A DNA stretch of 64,000 nt from Rhodoferax sp. BLA1 (GTDB lineage Bacteria; Pseudomonadota; Gammaproteobacteria; Burkholderiales; Burkholderiaceae_C). The notes under the pieces were generated by a model. It did not search any database. It was given only the letters and a program-made list of their open reading frames with translations, and was not told the origin of the DNA. A program made the translations under genes and the position numbers. The first letter of the stretch is position 1, and every line of letters starts with the position of its first letter. The DNA is taken from positions 124,001 to 188,000 of the forward strand of contig NZ_SZVI01000005.1 in assembly GCF_013416775.1 (NCBI RefSeq), read 5' to 3'. Shown in pieces: positions 37,341 to 46,096 of this stretch.

Positions 37341-38150
37341 ATGACCACCTCTGACACCCCGCTTGTCTTTACCAGCCGCGATCCCCGTGGCCTGGTCACC
37401 CTGACACTGAACCGCCCGGACGCTTTCAACGCGCTGTCCGAGGCGCTGATGAACGCCCTGCAACACGAGTTGGATGTCCTGGCCACGGATGACAGCGTGT
37501 CTGTGGTGGTGATTGCCGCCGCCGGAAAGGCCTTTTGTGCCGGGCACGACCTGCGCGAAATGCGCGCCCAACCCTTACACAGTTACTACCAGGCGCTGTT
37601 CAAACAATGCGCCAGGCTGATGGTCAGCATCCAGAAGTTCCCGGTGCCGGTGATTGCACGCGTGCAGGGCATCGCCACGGCAGCGGGTTGCCAGCTGGTG
37701 GCGATGTGTGACCTGGCGGTGGCGGCCAGCAACGCGCGTTTTGCGGTCAGTGGTGTCAATCTGGGACTGTTCTGCAGCACACCCGGTGTGGCGCTGTCAC
37801 GCAACCTGGGGCGCAAGGCCGCGTTCGAGATGCTGGTCACTGGCGAATTCATCAGCGCCCAGAAAGCCCTGGCAGAAGGCTTGGTCAACCGGGTGGCCGA
37901 GCCCGATCAGTTGGACCAAGAGCTGGCCCGCCTGGTCGATAACATCCTGGCCAAACCCCGCGCAGCGATCACACTTGGCAAAGGCCTGTTCTACCGCCAG
38001 CTGGAGAACGGCATCGAAGCCGCCTACCTGGACGCCGCCCAGACCATGGCCTGCAACATGATGGAGGACAGCGCCTTGGAGGGCGTGCAGGCTTTTATCG
38101 AGAAACGGCCGCCAAACTGGCAGCACGCCGCGCCGATGAGCCAATCTTGA
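37341..38150 (+). CDS. Enoyl-CoA hydratase/isomerase family protein
   Basis: A 269 aa crotonase-fold protein (LTLNRPDAFNALSEALMNAL; oxyanion-hole region FCAGHDLREMR; PVIARVQGIATAAGCQLVAM; AVSGVNLGLFCSTPG). In the second loop a Cys precedes STPG where hydratases such as EchA keep catalytic Glu residues, so hydratase activity is uncertain; it resembles the ECHDC3-like group. Its 3' end overlaps that of the convergent MaoC gene by 56 nt. Confidence 0.85.
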   Translation: MTTSDTPLVFTSRDPRGLVTLTLNRPDAFNALSEALMNALQHELDVLATDDSVSVVVIAAAGKAFCAGHDLREMRAQPLHSYYQALFKQCARLMVSIQKFPVPVIARVQGIATAAGCQLVAMCDLAVAASNARFAVSGVNLGLFCSTPGVALSRNLGRKAAFEMLVTGEFISAQKALAEGLVNRVAEPDQLDQELARLVDNILAKPRAAITLGKGLFYRQLENGIEAAYLDAAQTMACNMMEDSALEGVQAFIEKRPPNWQHAAPMSQS

Positions 38151-38553
38151 CCTGGGCCTGGCCATCGATCACCACCACCTCTTTGACGCGGCAGGTGGTT
38201 TGCAAGCTAACCCGGCCTTTGTCGCCGATCTCCAGCACAGTCACGGTGGCCTGCACGGTGTCTCCCGGGCGCACCGGCGCCAGAAACTTCAGGCTCTGCT
38301 CCAGATAAATCGTGCCAGGGCCAGGCAGACGGTTGGCCAGCACGGCCGAAATCAGGCTGGCTGACAACATGCCGTGGGCAATACGCCCCCTGAACGGTGT
38401 GCTGACGGCGTACTCCTCATTCAGATGCAAGGCGTTCACGTCGGTGGACACCGCTGAAAACAGCAGAATGTCGGCCTCGGTGATGGTTTTGGCCAATGTG
38501 GCGGTCATGCCCACATGCAGGTCTTCAATGTCATAACCGTTTTGTTCGTTCAT
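38095..38553 (-). CDS. MaoC-like (R)-specific enoyl-CoA hydratase
   Basis: A 152 aa hot-dog-fold hydratase. The hydratase-2 motif is visible as STDVNALHLNEEYA..FRGRIAHGMLSASLI, with catalytic Asp and His. PhaJ-type enzymes feed (R)-3-hydroxyacyl-CoA to polyhydroxyalkanoate synthesis. The ATG at 38553 is preceded by AAGGA; a longer start adds 16 unlikely residues. It overlaps the enoyl-CoA hydratase tail to tail. Confidence 0.85.
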   Translation of the reverse strand: MNEQNGYDIEDLHVGMTATLAKTITEADILLFSAVSTDVNALHLNEEYAVSTPFRGRIAHGMLSASLISAVLANRLPGPGTIYLEQSLKFLAPVRPGDTVQATVTVLEIGDKGRVSLQTTCRVKEVVVIDGQAQVKIGSSARRAASLAAVSR

Positions 38554-38674
38554 GGTGGAGCGTCCTTGGATGGGGATTGGCTGATTGTCATGCCATGCCA
38601 ATGGGTTGTGCGTCGTCCATCGACCCAGGTCATTGCGCCAACTGGTCCGATGATGGGTTCATACCCTGCTTAAG

Positions 38675-38716
38675 GTGACAAAAATTGTCAGGTGAAGCGC
38701 ACAGAGTGACAAAAAT
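38675..38716. promoter_or_regulatory. Possible PilR-type activator sites upstream of pilA
   Basis: GTGACAAAAAT occurs twice, at 38675 and 38706, 31 bp apart (about three helical turns), the first being part of the palindrome TGACAAAAATTGTCA at 38676-38690. TGTCA cores resemble those reported for PilR of Pseudomonas. They lie about 80-120 bp upstream of the sigma-54-like promoter, the expected distance for an enhancer. Confidence 0.5.
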
Positions 38717-38796
38717 GGCTTTGCGTTTTGAGGACTTTTTACGCGCATTTAGCTAAAAAGTCGCTTGGATGGCCACCTCAAGGCCAAGATAAGGTT

Positions 38797-38812
38797 TGGC
38801 ACGGAAGCTGCT
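38797..38812 (+). promoter_or_regulatory. Sigma-54 promoter of pilA
   Basis: TGGCACGGAAGCTGCT matches TGGCACG-N4-TTGCT with one mismatch and keeps the GG and GC pairs at the required 10 bp separation (38798-38799 and 38810-38811). Transcription would begin near 38823, leaving a leader of about 38 nt to the pilA ATG. Confidence 0.75.
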
Positions 38813-38860
38813 GCTTGAGCCGGGTTACCGTTTTTTATTCTTCACCTTAAGGAGTTAGTC

Positions 38861-39289
38861 ATGAAGCGTTCTATGCAACAGGGTTTTACCCTGATCGAAT
38901 TGATGATTGTGGTTGCAATCATCGGTATTTTGGCGGCTGTGGCGCTGCCAGCTTATCAAGATTACACAACCAAAGCCAAGGTCTCAGAAGTCATTTTGGC
39001 GGCATCTTCTGCTCGTACAACACTGTCTGAACAAGTTGCGGTCACCGGAGGATTTCCGAGTGGCGTGTCTGCTGTCGAAACTCAGTCCTCAACATATGTT
39101 GCAAGCGTTTCCTACGCGCAAGGATCTAACTCACAGACAGGCGTCGTAACCGCCACATCGAAAGGCCTGCCAACTGCAGCAGCAGGAGCGATCATCATGT
39201 CAGGTACCGCACAAGCTAACGGTCAAGTAACTTGGGTTTGCGGAGGAACCATTTTGGCCAAATATAGGCCCGCAAGTTGCAACCAATAA
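38861..39289 (+). CDS. pilA: Type IV major pilin (PilA)
   Basis: A 142 aa prepilin. The 8-residue leader MKRSMQQG is cut by PilD before [20 protein letters not shown], leaving an N-methylated Phe; Glu5 of the mature helix is present. Two Cys near the C terminus (VCGG..ASCNQ) form the pilin disulfide loop. AAGGAG precedes the ATG. Base composition is AT-richer than the core genes around it. Pili made from it would be retracted by the PilT/PilU encoded at 24-27 kb. Two O-antigen-ligase-like genes follow, suggesting that the pilin is glycosylated. Confidence 0.95.
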   Translation: MKRSMQQGFTLIELMIVVAIIGILAAVALPAYQDYTTKAKVSEVILAASSARTTLSEQVAVTGGFPSGVSAVETQSSTYVASVSYAQGSNSQTGVVTATSKGLPTAAAGAIIMSGTAQANGQVTWVCGGTILAKYRPASCNQ

Positions 39290-39311
39290 GTTCATAGGAA
39301 TTTTTTCAATC

Positions 39312-39333
39312 GCCCCCTTTTTGGGGGCTTTTT
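39312..39333 (+). terminator. Rho-independent terminator after pilA
   Basis: GCCCCC (39312-39317), loop TTTTT, GGGGGC (39323-39328), T tract to 39333. It separates the highly expressed pilin gene from the following ligase gene. Confidence 0.85.
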
Positions 39334-39355
39334 CATTATGGAGCCACAAATATAA

Positions 39356-41071
39356 ATGAAGTCAAATCAGTTTTCTTTGTTATCAGTTTTGGCTTCCATT
39401 TTGCTTTGCCTAGCGTGGCTCCTACCCAACCACTATTTGCCATGGTCTGCTTTTCATTCAGAAGCATGGGCAGCAACATGGTTTGCGCTGCTATCACTAT
39501 TTTCTATTAATCTATCTAAGAACAAAGTTGATTGGCCTTTTCTCTCATTGGTAGGTTTTGTATCGACGGGTATCGTATGGCTCCAGTTTTCTGCTGGGTT
39601 ATTGCCATTTGTGCAACAGGCTTGGATGTCTAGCGTCTATTTGATAGGTTTTGGCTTGGCAGTTGCAGTAGGCTATCGCTGGGAAAAATATCATTCTGAA
39701 GTTTTACTGAAGATACTTTTACTCACCTTTGCACTGGCATCGGTGCTATCAGTTTGGTTACAATGGAATACTTGGCTCCAACTGCTGGATGATGGGATCA
39801 CAGATATCTGGTCCATGGGTTTATCAAGCAATCGGCCATATGCCAACGTGGGGCAGCCTAATAACTTGGCAACTTTATTACTCTGGGGACTTCTGGCTTG
39901 CCTGTGGGCGGTGAACGCGCGGTACATCCGTGGTTCTGTCGCTGTGCTTATTGCTGCTTTTTTACTTACCGGGTTAGCGTTGACACAGTCCCGGTCAGGA
40001 CTATTGGGCGCAACGGCCTTGGTAACGGCTGTTTGGTGGTGGCGACACTTGTGGGTGACAAGTCGCTTACCTTATGTCGTGAGCTTACTCTACGGTTATT
40101 TGTGGTGCTTGCCCTCTGCACTTCAGTTGCTTTACAAGAGTTTAGGATTAGGCGGCGAAGACGGCTTCCTGCGTCTTGCTCAGCAAGGTGAGCTTAGGTT
40201 CAGCGCATGGAGCCTTTTTGCGCATGCTGCGTTTGAACGACCCTGGTTTGGATATGGTTTTACCGAAGTCGAAAGGGCACAGTTGGACGTCGCTGACAAG
40301 TTTGCCAGTTTGACCGGCATCTTTGGCCACACCCACAACCTATTTCTAGATTTAGTGATTAGATTTGGAATTCCAATTGGCATACTGCTCTCTGGCTTGC
40401 TAGCTTGTTGGTTAGTTCGTGCATTCTTGAATGTCAAAAATGCAACAACTGCAATAATGGTTATGCTTGTTGGTGTGGCAAGCATTCACGCCATGTTCGA
40501 ATATCCATTGAACTACGCTTACTTCTTGTTACCCACCGGGGTATTGATAGGTTCGATCAGTGTCTATCTTCCGAACTCGCAAATATTATCCAGTTCTCGC
40601 TGGTTATTTTTGGTTTTTTCATTGAGCGCTTCAATTCTACTTGGTGTAATCATTAGCGATTATTTTAAGGTTGAGGAAAGCTATTACAATTGGCGATTTA
40701 AAAATGCAGGTATTGGTCTTGAAAAAATACCTAAAGATTTCGTTCCAAATGTGCTTGTTTTGAATTATTTTCAGGAATGGATTAAGCTAAGTCAGCTGGA
40801 TTTCGATCAAACACTTTCAGCAGATGACCTAAATCGGCTGCGTAAAGTTGTCGGGATTAAACCAACAGCCGATGGGCTGTATATGCTGGCAGTGGCGCTT
40901 GCACGCAATAAACAACAAGATGAAGCATCCACTATTTTGTCAAAAATCTGCAAAATAACAGATCAGACAAAATGCGACATCTTAAAGAAAGCTTGGGCAG
41001 CAGAAACCAGGAACAAAAAGTATGAAATTACACTTAAATGGCCACCGGAGTCCAATTTTCAAACAAATTAG
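39356..41071 (+). CDS. O-antigen ligase / PglL-type oligosaccharyltransferase (AT-rich)
   Basis: A 571 aa polytopic membrane protein with about 11-12 hydrophobic helices, a large periplasmic loop near residues 285-330 that includes FGHTHNLFLDLVIRFG, with the conserved His of the Wzy/WaaL/PglL superfamily, and a soluble C-terminal tail (about 435-571). Placed 67 nt after pilA, it fits an O-oligosaccharyltransferase that glycosylates pilin at the periplasmic side (compare TfpW/PilO, PglL). The gene is strikingly AT-rich, with codon use unlike its neighbours, so it looks acquired. Wzy polymerase or ligase activity cannot be excluded. Confidence 0.82.
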   Translation: MKSNQFSLLSVLASILLCLAWLLPNHYLPWSAFHSEAWAATWFALLSLFSINLSKNKVDWPFLSLVGFVSTGIVWLQFSAGLLPFVQQAWMSSVYLIGFGLAVAVGYRWEKYHSEVLLKILLLTFALASVLSVWLQWNTWLQLLDDGITDIWSMGLSSNRPYANVGQPNNLATLLLWGLLACLWAVNARYIRGSVAVLIAAFLLTGLALTQSRSGLLGATALVTAVWWWRHLWVTSRLPYVVSLLYGYLWCLPSALQLLYKSLGLGGEDGFLRLAQQGELRFSAWSLFAHAAFERPWFGYGFTEVERAQLDVADKFASLTGIFGHTHNLFLDLVIRFGIPIGILLSGLLACWLVRAFLNVKNATTAIMVMLVGVASIHAMFEYPLNYAYFLLPTGVLIGSISVYLPNSQILSSSRWLFLVFSLSASILLGVIISDYFKVEESYYNWRFKNAGIGLEKIPKDFVPNVLVLNYFQEWIKLSQLDFDQTLSADDLNRLRKVVGIKPTADGLYMLAVALARNKQQDEASTILSKICKITDQTKCDILKKAWAAETRNKKYEITLKWPPESNFQTN

Positions 41072-41176
41072 TATTTGTATATTTTATACAACACCAATCA
41101 CGAATTCGTTACCCACCAAATCACACCCGGTTCTCGGTCAGAGTAGCTAAATCCTGATCACAAGTTGTGATTTTGT

Positions 41177-42751
41177 ATGCCCACCGCCGCCTTCCTCTTC
41201 ATCCTCCTCCCCTGGCTGAACCCGTTTTCCCCTGGCCCGACGGCGCAGGTGGGGCCCTTGTTGTTTGCCTGGGCCTGCGCGGCCGGGGTGCTGCTGGCGC
41301 TGGCATTCGACAGGCAGCGGGGTGAGAACCAGCAGATGGTGAAAGCCGTGGTGTTGGCCTGGGCCTTGGCGGCGGTGGTGAGCGCTGTGCTGGGCCTGTT
41401 GCAGTACTTTGGCCAGACAGCTGTGTTTGGCATCTGGGTCAACCACACCGAGCTGGGCCAGGCGTTTGGCAACCTGCGCCAGCGCAACCAATTTGCCACG
41501 CTGCTCAGCATTGGGCTGGTGGCGCTGTTGTGGCTGGTGGCCCGCTCGGCGTCTTACACCGCCACGGCGGCGCCGGTGGGGGTGCTGCGGCTGCGGCCGA
41601 GCCAGCCGCGCTCGGTTTGGCCGTCGGCACGGCTGACGCTGGTGCTGGTCGCTGGGGTCTTGTTGGGTGCGGGCAATGCCGCCTCGGCGTCACGCACCGG
41701 GCTGTTGCAGCTGGTGCTGATTCTGCTGCTGAGCCTGTGGTGGCAGCGCAAGGTACCCAGGCCCCAGGCGCGACGGGTGTTCACGGTGCTGCTGGCGGCA
41801 CTGATCGCCTACGCGGCGGCGAGTGTGGCCCTGCCGTGGTTGGCCGGGCTGGACCCGTTAAGCAGCGGCGCCTGGGCGCGTCTGCGGGCGGGGGATGCGG
41901 CTTGCGCCAGCCGACTCACGCTGTGGGGCAATGTGCTGCATCTGATCTCTCTCAGGCCGTGGACGGGTTGGGGCTGGGGTGAGCTGGACTACGCCCACTT
42001 CATCACGCTCTACCCAGGCACCCGGTTTTGTGACATTCTGGACAACGCTCACAACCTGCCGCTGCACCTGGCGGTGGAGCTAGGCCTGCCCATGGCGCTG
42101 GCGCTGTGTGGCCTGGCCCTGTGGCTGCTGTGGCTTGGCCAGCCCTGGCGCGAACGCCACCCGACACGCCAGTTGGCCTGGGGTGTGCTGGCGGTGATTG
42201 CGTTACACAGCCTGCTGGAGTACCCGCTGTGGTACGGGCCGTTTCAGATGGCTGCGGCCTTGAGTGTGTGGCTGTTGTGGTGGGTGCCGCCCCATGGTGG
42301 GCTGGCCTGCGCTTACAAGCGTTTTTGTGCTCCAACCCTTTATCTATACGGGCTATTTGCTATTGTTTTGGTGGCGTATTGCAGTTTTGCCTATTGGAAC
42401 TATTTCTTGGCCAGCCAGATGTATCTGGACCAGGACCACCGCGCCAGCGCTTACCGCGAACACACGCTGGACAAAGTCCGTGGTGTCTGGCTGTACCAGG
42501 ACCCGGTGCGTTTTGCTGAACTGACCATCACCACGCTGACCCCCGCCAATGCGGCTGCGATCAACACACTGGCGAAAAACATGCTGCATTTTTCACCCGA
42601 GGCCCGCGTGGTGGAGCTTCTGCTCAACAGCGCCTTGCTGCTGGGCCGCAACCATGAAGTGGCTTTTTACGCTGCGCGTTACCGGGCGGCGTTTCCCAAG
42701 GACTATGCGGTGTGGGCTGCCAAACATGGTGCGGCAGTGTCCGCGCTGTGA
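41177..42751 (+). CDS. O-antigen ligase / PglL-type oligosaccharyltransferase (GC-rich)
   Basis: A 524 aa membrane protein with about 10-12 helices of the same superfamily as the preceding gene: FGNLRQRNQFATLL in an N-terminal loop, ASASRTGLLQL, and the periplasmic-loop signature DNAHNLPLHLAVELG with conserved His about residue 291; LLEYPLWYGPF also matches PglL proteins. It ends in a periplasmic-facing tail. It is GC-rich, like the core genome, so it is the more likely resident pilin glycosyltransferase. Near residues 381-398 a helix is encoded by a diverged dispersed repeat. Confidence 0.85.
   Translation: MPTAAFLFILLPWLNPFSPGPTAQVGPLLFAWACAAGVLLALAFDRQRGENQQMVKAVVLAWALAAVVSAVLGLLQYFGQTAVFGIWVNHTELGQAFGNLRQRNQFATLLSIGLVALLWLVARSASYTATAAPVGVLRLRPSQPRSVWPSARLTLVLVAGVLLGAGNAASASRTGLLQLVLILLLSLWWQRKVPRPQARRVFTVLLAALIAYAAASVALPWLAGLDPLSSGAWARLRAGDAACASRLTLWGNVLHLISLRPWTGWGWGELDYAHFITLYPGTRFCDILDNAHNLPLHLAVELGLPMALALCGLALWLLWLGQPWRERHPTRQLAWGVLAVIALHSLLEYPLWYGPFQMAAALSVWLLWWVPPHGGLACAYKRFCAPTLYLYGLFAIVLVAYCSFAYWNYFLASQMYLDQDHRASAYREHTLDKVRGVWLYQDPVRFAELTITTLTPANAAAINTLAKNMLHFSPEARVVELLLNSALLLGRNHEVAFYAARYRAAFPKDYAVWAAKHGAAVSAL
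42319..42370. repeat. Dispersed repeat copy inside the second ligase gene
   Basis: GCGTTTTTGTGCTCCAACCC, TTTATCTATACGGGCTATTT and GCTATTGTTTT keep the CCCTTTAT..GGGC dyad remnants and the GCTATTGTTTT end found at 43397-43447. It is in frame within a membrane segment. Confidence 0.65.
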
Positions 42752-42763
42752 GCAAACCGGTGT

Positions 42764-43255
42764 CTACCCACCCGCCACAAAACTGCCCGACTTGCCACCG
42801 TGTTTTTCCAGCAGCTGGCAGCCGGTGATGAGCATGCCGCGGTCCACCGCCTTGCACATGTCGTAAATGGTGAGCAGCGCCACCTGCAGCGCGGTCAGGG
42901 CTTCCATCTCAACGCCGGTGGGGCCCACGGTTTCGGCGGTCACGGTGCAGAAAACGGCGCCAGACCTTGTTGAATCAGCCTGAATCACTTCAAATTCGAT
43001 AGCTACCCGGGTCAGCGCCAGCGGGTGACACAGCGGGATGAGTTCGCTGGTTTTTTTGGCCGCCATGATGCCCGCCACACGGGCGATGCCCAGCACATCG
43101 CCTTTTTTAGCACTGCCGCCGGTGATCAGCGCCAGCGTGTCTGGCCGCATCTCGATGCGGCCAGCGGCCACCGCCACACGGTGGGTGGCGACCTTGCTGG
43201 CCACATCGACCATGTGGGCCTGACCTTGTGCGTCAAAATGGGTGAGAGTGCTCAT
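42764..43255 (-). CDS. moaC: Cyclic pyranopterin monophosphate synthase MoaC
   Basis: The 163 aa enzyme forming cPMP in molybdenum cofactor synthesis, with motifs [74 protein letters not shown] and GKSGSF. The loop [12 protein letters not shown] is about 4 residues longer than in E. coli and is encoded by a stretch (42975-43012) that loosely resembles the dispersed repeat. ATG at 43255. Confidence 0.96.
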   Translation of the reverse strand: MSTLTHFDAQGQAHMVDVASKVATHRVAVAAGRIEMRPDTLALITGGSAKKGDVLGIARVAGIMAAKKTSELIPLCHPLALTRVAIEFEVIQADSTRSGAVFCTVTAETVGPTGVEMEALTALQVALLTIYDMCKAVDRGMLITGCQLLEKHGGKSGSFVAGG

Positions 43256-43375
43256 GACAAACCGTTTCAATAAGGGGGACTGGGCAGTCCGGTGGGACCG
43301 AACCTTTACACGCGGCTGGCATCATACGGGCTGACGCGCACCACAGGCGCTAACCATGGACCTTCTCGGGACGGC

Positions 43376-45007
43376 ATGCCACGCAAGAAAATTATGAATA
43401 ATCGGCCTCTAGCCTTTATCAATAAAGGGCATATAGCTATTGTTTTGGCAGTATCGTGTGCCTGGCTGCCCAGCAACCTGACGGCTCAGACACCTGTACC
43501 CAGCAGCATCGACAGTGCCTCGGCAGGCTTGCCGCAACTCGGTGACGGCAGCGCCCTGGCCAGCGCCGAAGAGCGCCGTCTGGGTGACCGCATTGCAGCC
43601 GAGCTGTTTCGTGACCCCGACTACCTGGACGACCCGGTGTTGGCCGACTATGTGCAGGGCATCTGGCAGCCGCTGCTGGCCGCCGCCCGCCTGCGTGGCG
43701 AACTGACACCCGAGCTGGATGAGCGTTTTGCCTGGCACATCATGCTGGGGCGCGACCGCACGGTCAACGCCTTTGCCCTGCCCGGTGGTTACCTGGGGGT
43801 GAATCTGGGGCTGCTGGCGGTGGTGAGCAGCCGCGACGAGCTGGCCTCGGTGCTGGGCCACGAGCTCAGCCACGTCACCCAGCGGCATATCTCGCGCCTG
43901 ATTGCCAAAGACAGCGCACAAACCCCCTGGCTGATCGGCGCCATGATCCTGGGCGCACTGGCCGCCAGCAAAAGCGCCGACGCGGGCAGTGCGCTGATGG
44001 TAGGCGGGCAGGCCGTGGCGGCGCAAAACCAGCTCAATTTTTCACGCGACATGGAGCGGGAGGCCGACCGTGTCGGTTTTGGGGTGATGACCCAGGCCGG
44101 TTTTGACGCGCAAGGGTTTGTCACCATGTTTGACAAACTGCAGCAGGCAGCACGCCTCAACGACAGCGGCAACTACCCCTACCTGCGCAGCCACCCGCTG
44201 ACCACCGAGCGCATCGCCGACATGCAGTCGCGCCTGCCGCTGGGTGCACCGCATGCGGTGGCTGCGGCGCCCACCCTGCTGCACGCCATGATGAGCACCC
44301 GCGCCAAGGTTTTGTCCAACCCCGGTGTGGATGCCTTGCGCAGCTGGCTGGCACAAGCCGATGATGCGGGCTCACGCGTGTTCCCTGTGGCACAACAGGC
44401 CGGCACGGTGTATGGCGCTGCCCTGGCCGCCAGCCTGTTGCGTGAACCGGTGCAATCGCGACGTTATTTGGCCCGGCTGCAAACACTGACCGCTGTGGAT
44501 GTGCAAGCGACAGCGCCGGTGCGCTGGTTGGGTGCTGAGATCGACCTGAGCGCACGTGACCTGACGCCAGCACAACTGGCGAGCCTGGCGACCAGCCTGG
44601 GCTTGACCCAGGGCACCAGCTTGCCGCTGGCCCAGATGCGCCGCCCGCTGCTGATCTTGCAGGCGCAATTGGCCTTGCAGCTCAAACAGGCTGACATCTT
44701 GGGTCAAAGCATCCAGAACCTGCAAACCTGGCTCAGCAGCCAGCCGCAGGACGCCTTGGTCTGGCAGACGCTGGCGGGTTTGTATGGGGCGCAGAACCAG
44801 GGTTTGCGCGCCCTGCGCGCCGAGGCTGAGGCGCAAGCTGCGCGGCTGGACTACACCGGCGCCATGGACCGGCTGCGCGCCGCACAAGACCTGATGCGCA
44901 GCAACGAGGCACTGGGGCGGGCGGCCGACCACATCGACGCGTCCATCATCGACACACGCCAACGCCAGATCGCGGACTTACTTAAACAACAGGCGCTCAA
45001 ACACTGA
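43376..45007 (+). CDS. bepA: M48 peptidase with TPR tail (BepA-like)
   Basis: A 543 aa periplasmic zinc protease: catalytic motif HELSH at about 162-166, third ligand in EREADRVGFGVM, and an alpha-helical TPR-like C-terminal half (about 300-543). BepA helps outer-membrane protein (LptD) assembly and degrades stalled forms. The start is ambiguous: ATG 43376 (MPRKKIMNNR) or ATG 43394 (MNNRPLAFIN). Either way the start and signal-peptide hydrophobic stretch GHIAIVLAVSCAW are encoded by, or directly next to, a nearly intact dispersed repeat. Confidence 0.85.
   Translation: MPRKKIMNNRPLAFINKGHIAIVLAVSCAWLPSNLTAQTPVPSSIDSASAGLPQLGDGSALASAEERRLGDRIAAELFRDPDYLDDPVLADYVQGIWQPLLAAARLRGELTPELDERFAWHIMLGRDRTVNAFALPGGYLGVNLGLLAVVSSRDELASVLGHELSHVTQRHISRLIAKDSAQTPWLIGAMILGALAASKSADAGSALMVGGQAVAAQNQLNFSRDMEREADRVGFGVMTQAGFDAQGFVTMFDKLQQAARLNDSGNYPYLRSHPLTTERIADMQSRLPLGAPHAVAAAPTLLHAMMSTRAKVLSNPGVDALRSWLAQADDAGSRVFPVAQQAGTVYGAALAASLLREPVQSRRYLARLQTLTAVDVQATAPVRWLGAEIDLSARDLTPAQLASLATSLGLTQGTSLPLAQMRRPLLILQAQLALQLKQADILGQSIQNLQTWLSSQPQDALVWQTLAGLYGAQNQGLRALRAEAEAQAARLDYTGAMDRLRAAQDLMRSNEALGRAADHIDASIIDTRQRQIADLLKQQALKH
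43397..43447 (+). repeat. Dispersed repeat forming the N terminus of the BepA-like protease
   Basis: AATAATCGGCCTCTAGCCTT, TATCAATAAAGGGCATATAG and CTATTGTTTT. A single-base-different core leaves the frame open, so NNRPLAFINKGHIAIVL is repeat-encoded. Confidence 0.88.
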
Positions 45008-45328
45008 GTCGATCACCATACCGAGCACGGAGTAAATCAGCGAGCCCAGCAGCGCCGCACCAAAGCCTTGCACGTGAAAGCCCTCCAGCACACCCGAGGC
45101 AGCCCAGAACATCAGGGCATTGATGACAAACAGGAACAGCCCGAGCGTGATCAGGGTCACAGGCAAGGTAAGCAGCACCAGCACCGGGCGCAACACCATA
45201 TTGAACAGCCCGATCACCAGCGCAGCTTTCATGGCCGCACCAAAGCTGCCAACCACCACGCCGGGATAAAGATAGGCCACACACAGCAGGGCGGCGGCGC
45301 TGAGCAACCATTTGAGGAGTAGTTTCAT
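44978..45328 (-). CDS. Phage-holin-4-2-family small membrane protein (YvlD-like)
   Basis: A 116 aa protein with four hydrophobic helices and the pattern GLFNMVLRPVLVLLTLPVTLITLGLF, typical of the holin-4 superfamily IV/YvlD proteins of bacterial chromosomes, usually not phage lysis genes. It overlaps the convergent protease gene by 30 nt at the 3' ends. Function unknown. Confidence 0.85.
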   Translation of the reverse strand: MKLLLKWLLSAAALLCVAYLYPGVVVGSFGAAMKAALVIGLFNMVLRPVLVLLTLPVTLITLGLFLFVINALMFWAASGVLEGFHVQGFGAALLGSLIYSVLGMVIDSVFERLLFK

Positions 45329-45376
45329 GGGGGACAGCTTAACCCCAAAACCCGGCCTGACCCGGCCGAAAGGGGT

Positions 45377-46096
45377 TTAACCCACCAGCTGCTGGCTGAC
45401 CTGGGCGCCGCGCTTTTTCCACCAACCGGACACCAGGACACCCACCACCACCAGCACATACACCACCCAGCGTGCCGCTGTCTGCAAGGGGGCGGCCGCA
45501 ACGTCACCGTGAAAAGGACCAAACACGTCCTTGAGCACCGGCTCACTCACGATCATTTTGGCGGCGGTCAAGGCCAGCACCGCACCACCCAGCTGGACAA
45601 TCAGCGGAAACCGCTGCACCAGCCTGAGCACCAGCGAACTGCCAAACAACACCATCGGCACACTGAGCAGCAGGCCAATGACCACCAGCTCCAAGGCGCC
45701 GTGCGCCGCACCCACTACCCCGAGCACGTTGTCGACACCCATCAGCGCGTCGGCCACGATGATGGTTTTCATGGCGGCCCAGAAGGTGTTGGCCACCGGG
45801 TCGGCCGAGGCCTCGTCGGTATCGTCGGCCAGCAGCTGGTAGGCCACCCAGATCAGACCAAGCCCGCCCAGCAACAGCAGCCCCGGGATATGCAGCAACC
45901 AGACCGTACCAAATGCCAGCATCGCGCGCACCGCAATCGCGCCAACGGTGCCAGAGACCACCGCCAGGTTTTGCAGATGGGGGGGCAAATTGCGCGCTGC
46001 GAGCGCAATCACGATCGCGTTGTCTCCGGCCAGCACCAGATCAATCAGCACAATGGCCAGCAGGGCCCACCACCAGGTGGCAGAAAACAGTTCCAT
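45377..46096 (-). CDS. TerC-family membrane protein (YjbE-type)
   Basis: A 239 aa inner-membrane protein with about 7 helices and the acidic motifs LIDLVLAGDNAIVIALAAR and VADALMGVDNVLGVVGAAHG in the two halves, characteristic of TerC/YjbE/YoaE-like metal-ion (Mn2+) exporters. The DN pairs probably coordinate metal. No yybP-ykoY riboswitch was recognised in the 5' region. Same strand as the holin-like gene, 48 nt apart. Confidence 0.88.
   Translation of the reverse strand: MELFSATWWWALLAIVLIDLVLAGDNAIVIALAARNLPPHLQNLAVVSGTVGAIAVRAMLAFGTVWLLHIPGLLLLGGLGLIWVAYQLLADDTDEASADPVANTFWAAMKTIIVADALMGVDNVLGVVGAAHGALELVVIGLLLSVPMVLFGSSLVLRLVQRFPLIVQLGGAVLALTAAKMIVSEPVLKDVFGPFHGDVAAAPLQTAARWVVYVLVVVGVLVSGWWKKRGAQVSQQLVG

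Noticed and set aside
42975..43012. Repeat copy inside moaC
   Set aside because: Only a GGTAGCTATCGAATTT resemblance on the minus strand; too weak to list as a feature, although MoaC is about 4 residues longer here than in E. coli.
44978..45328. Prophage holin
   Set aside because: Resembles chromosomal YvlD-type proteins; no phage genes nearby.
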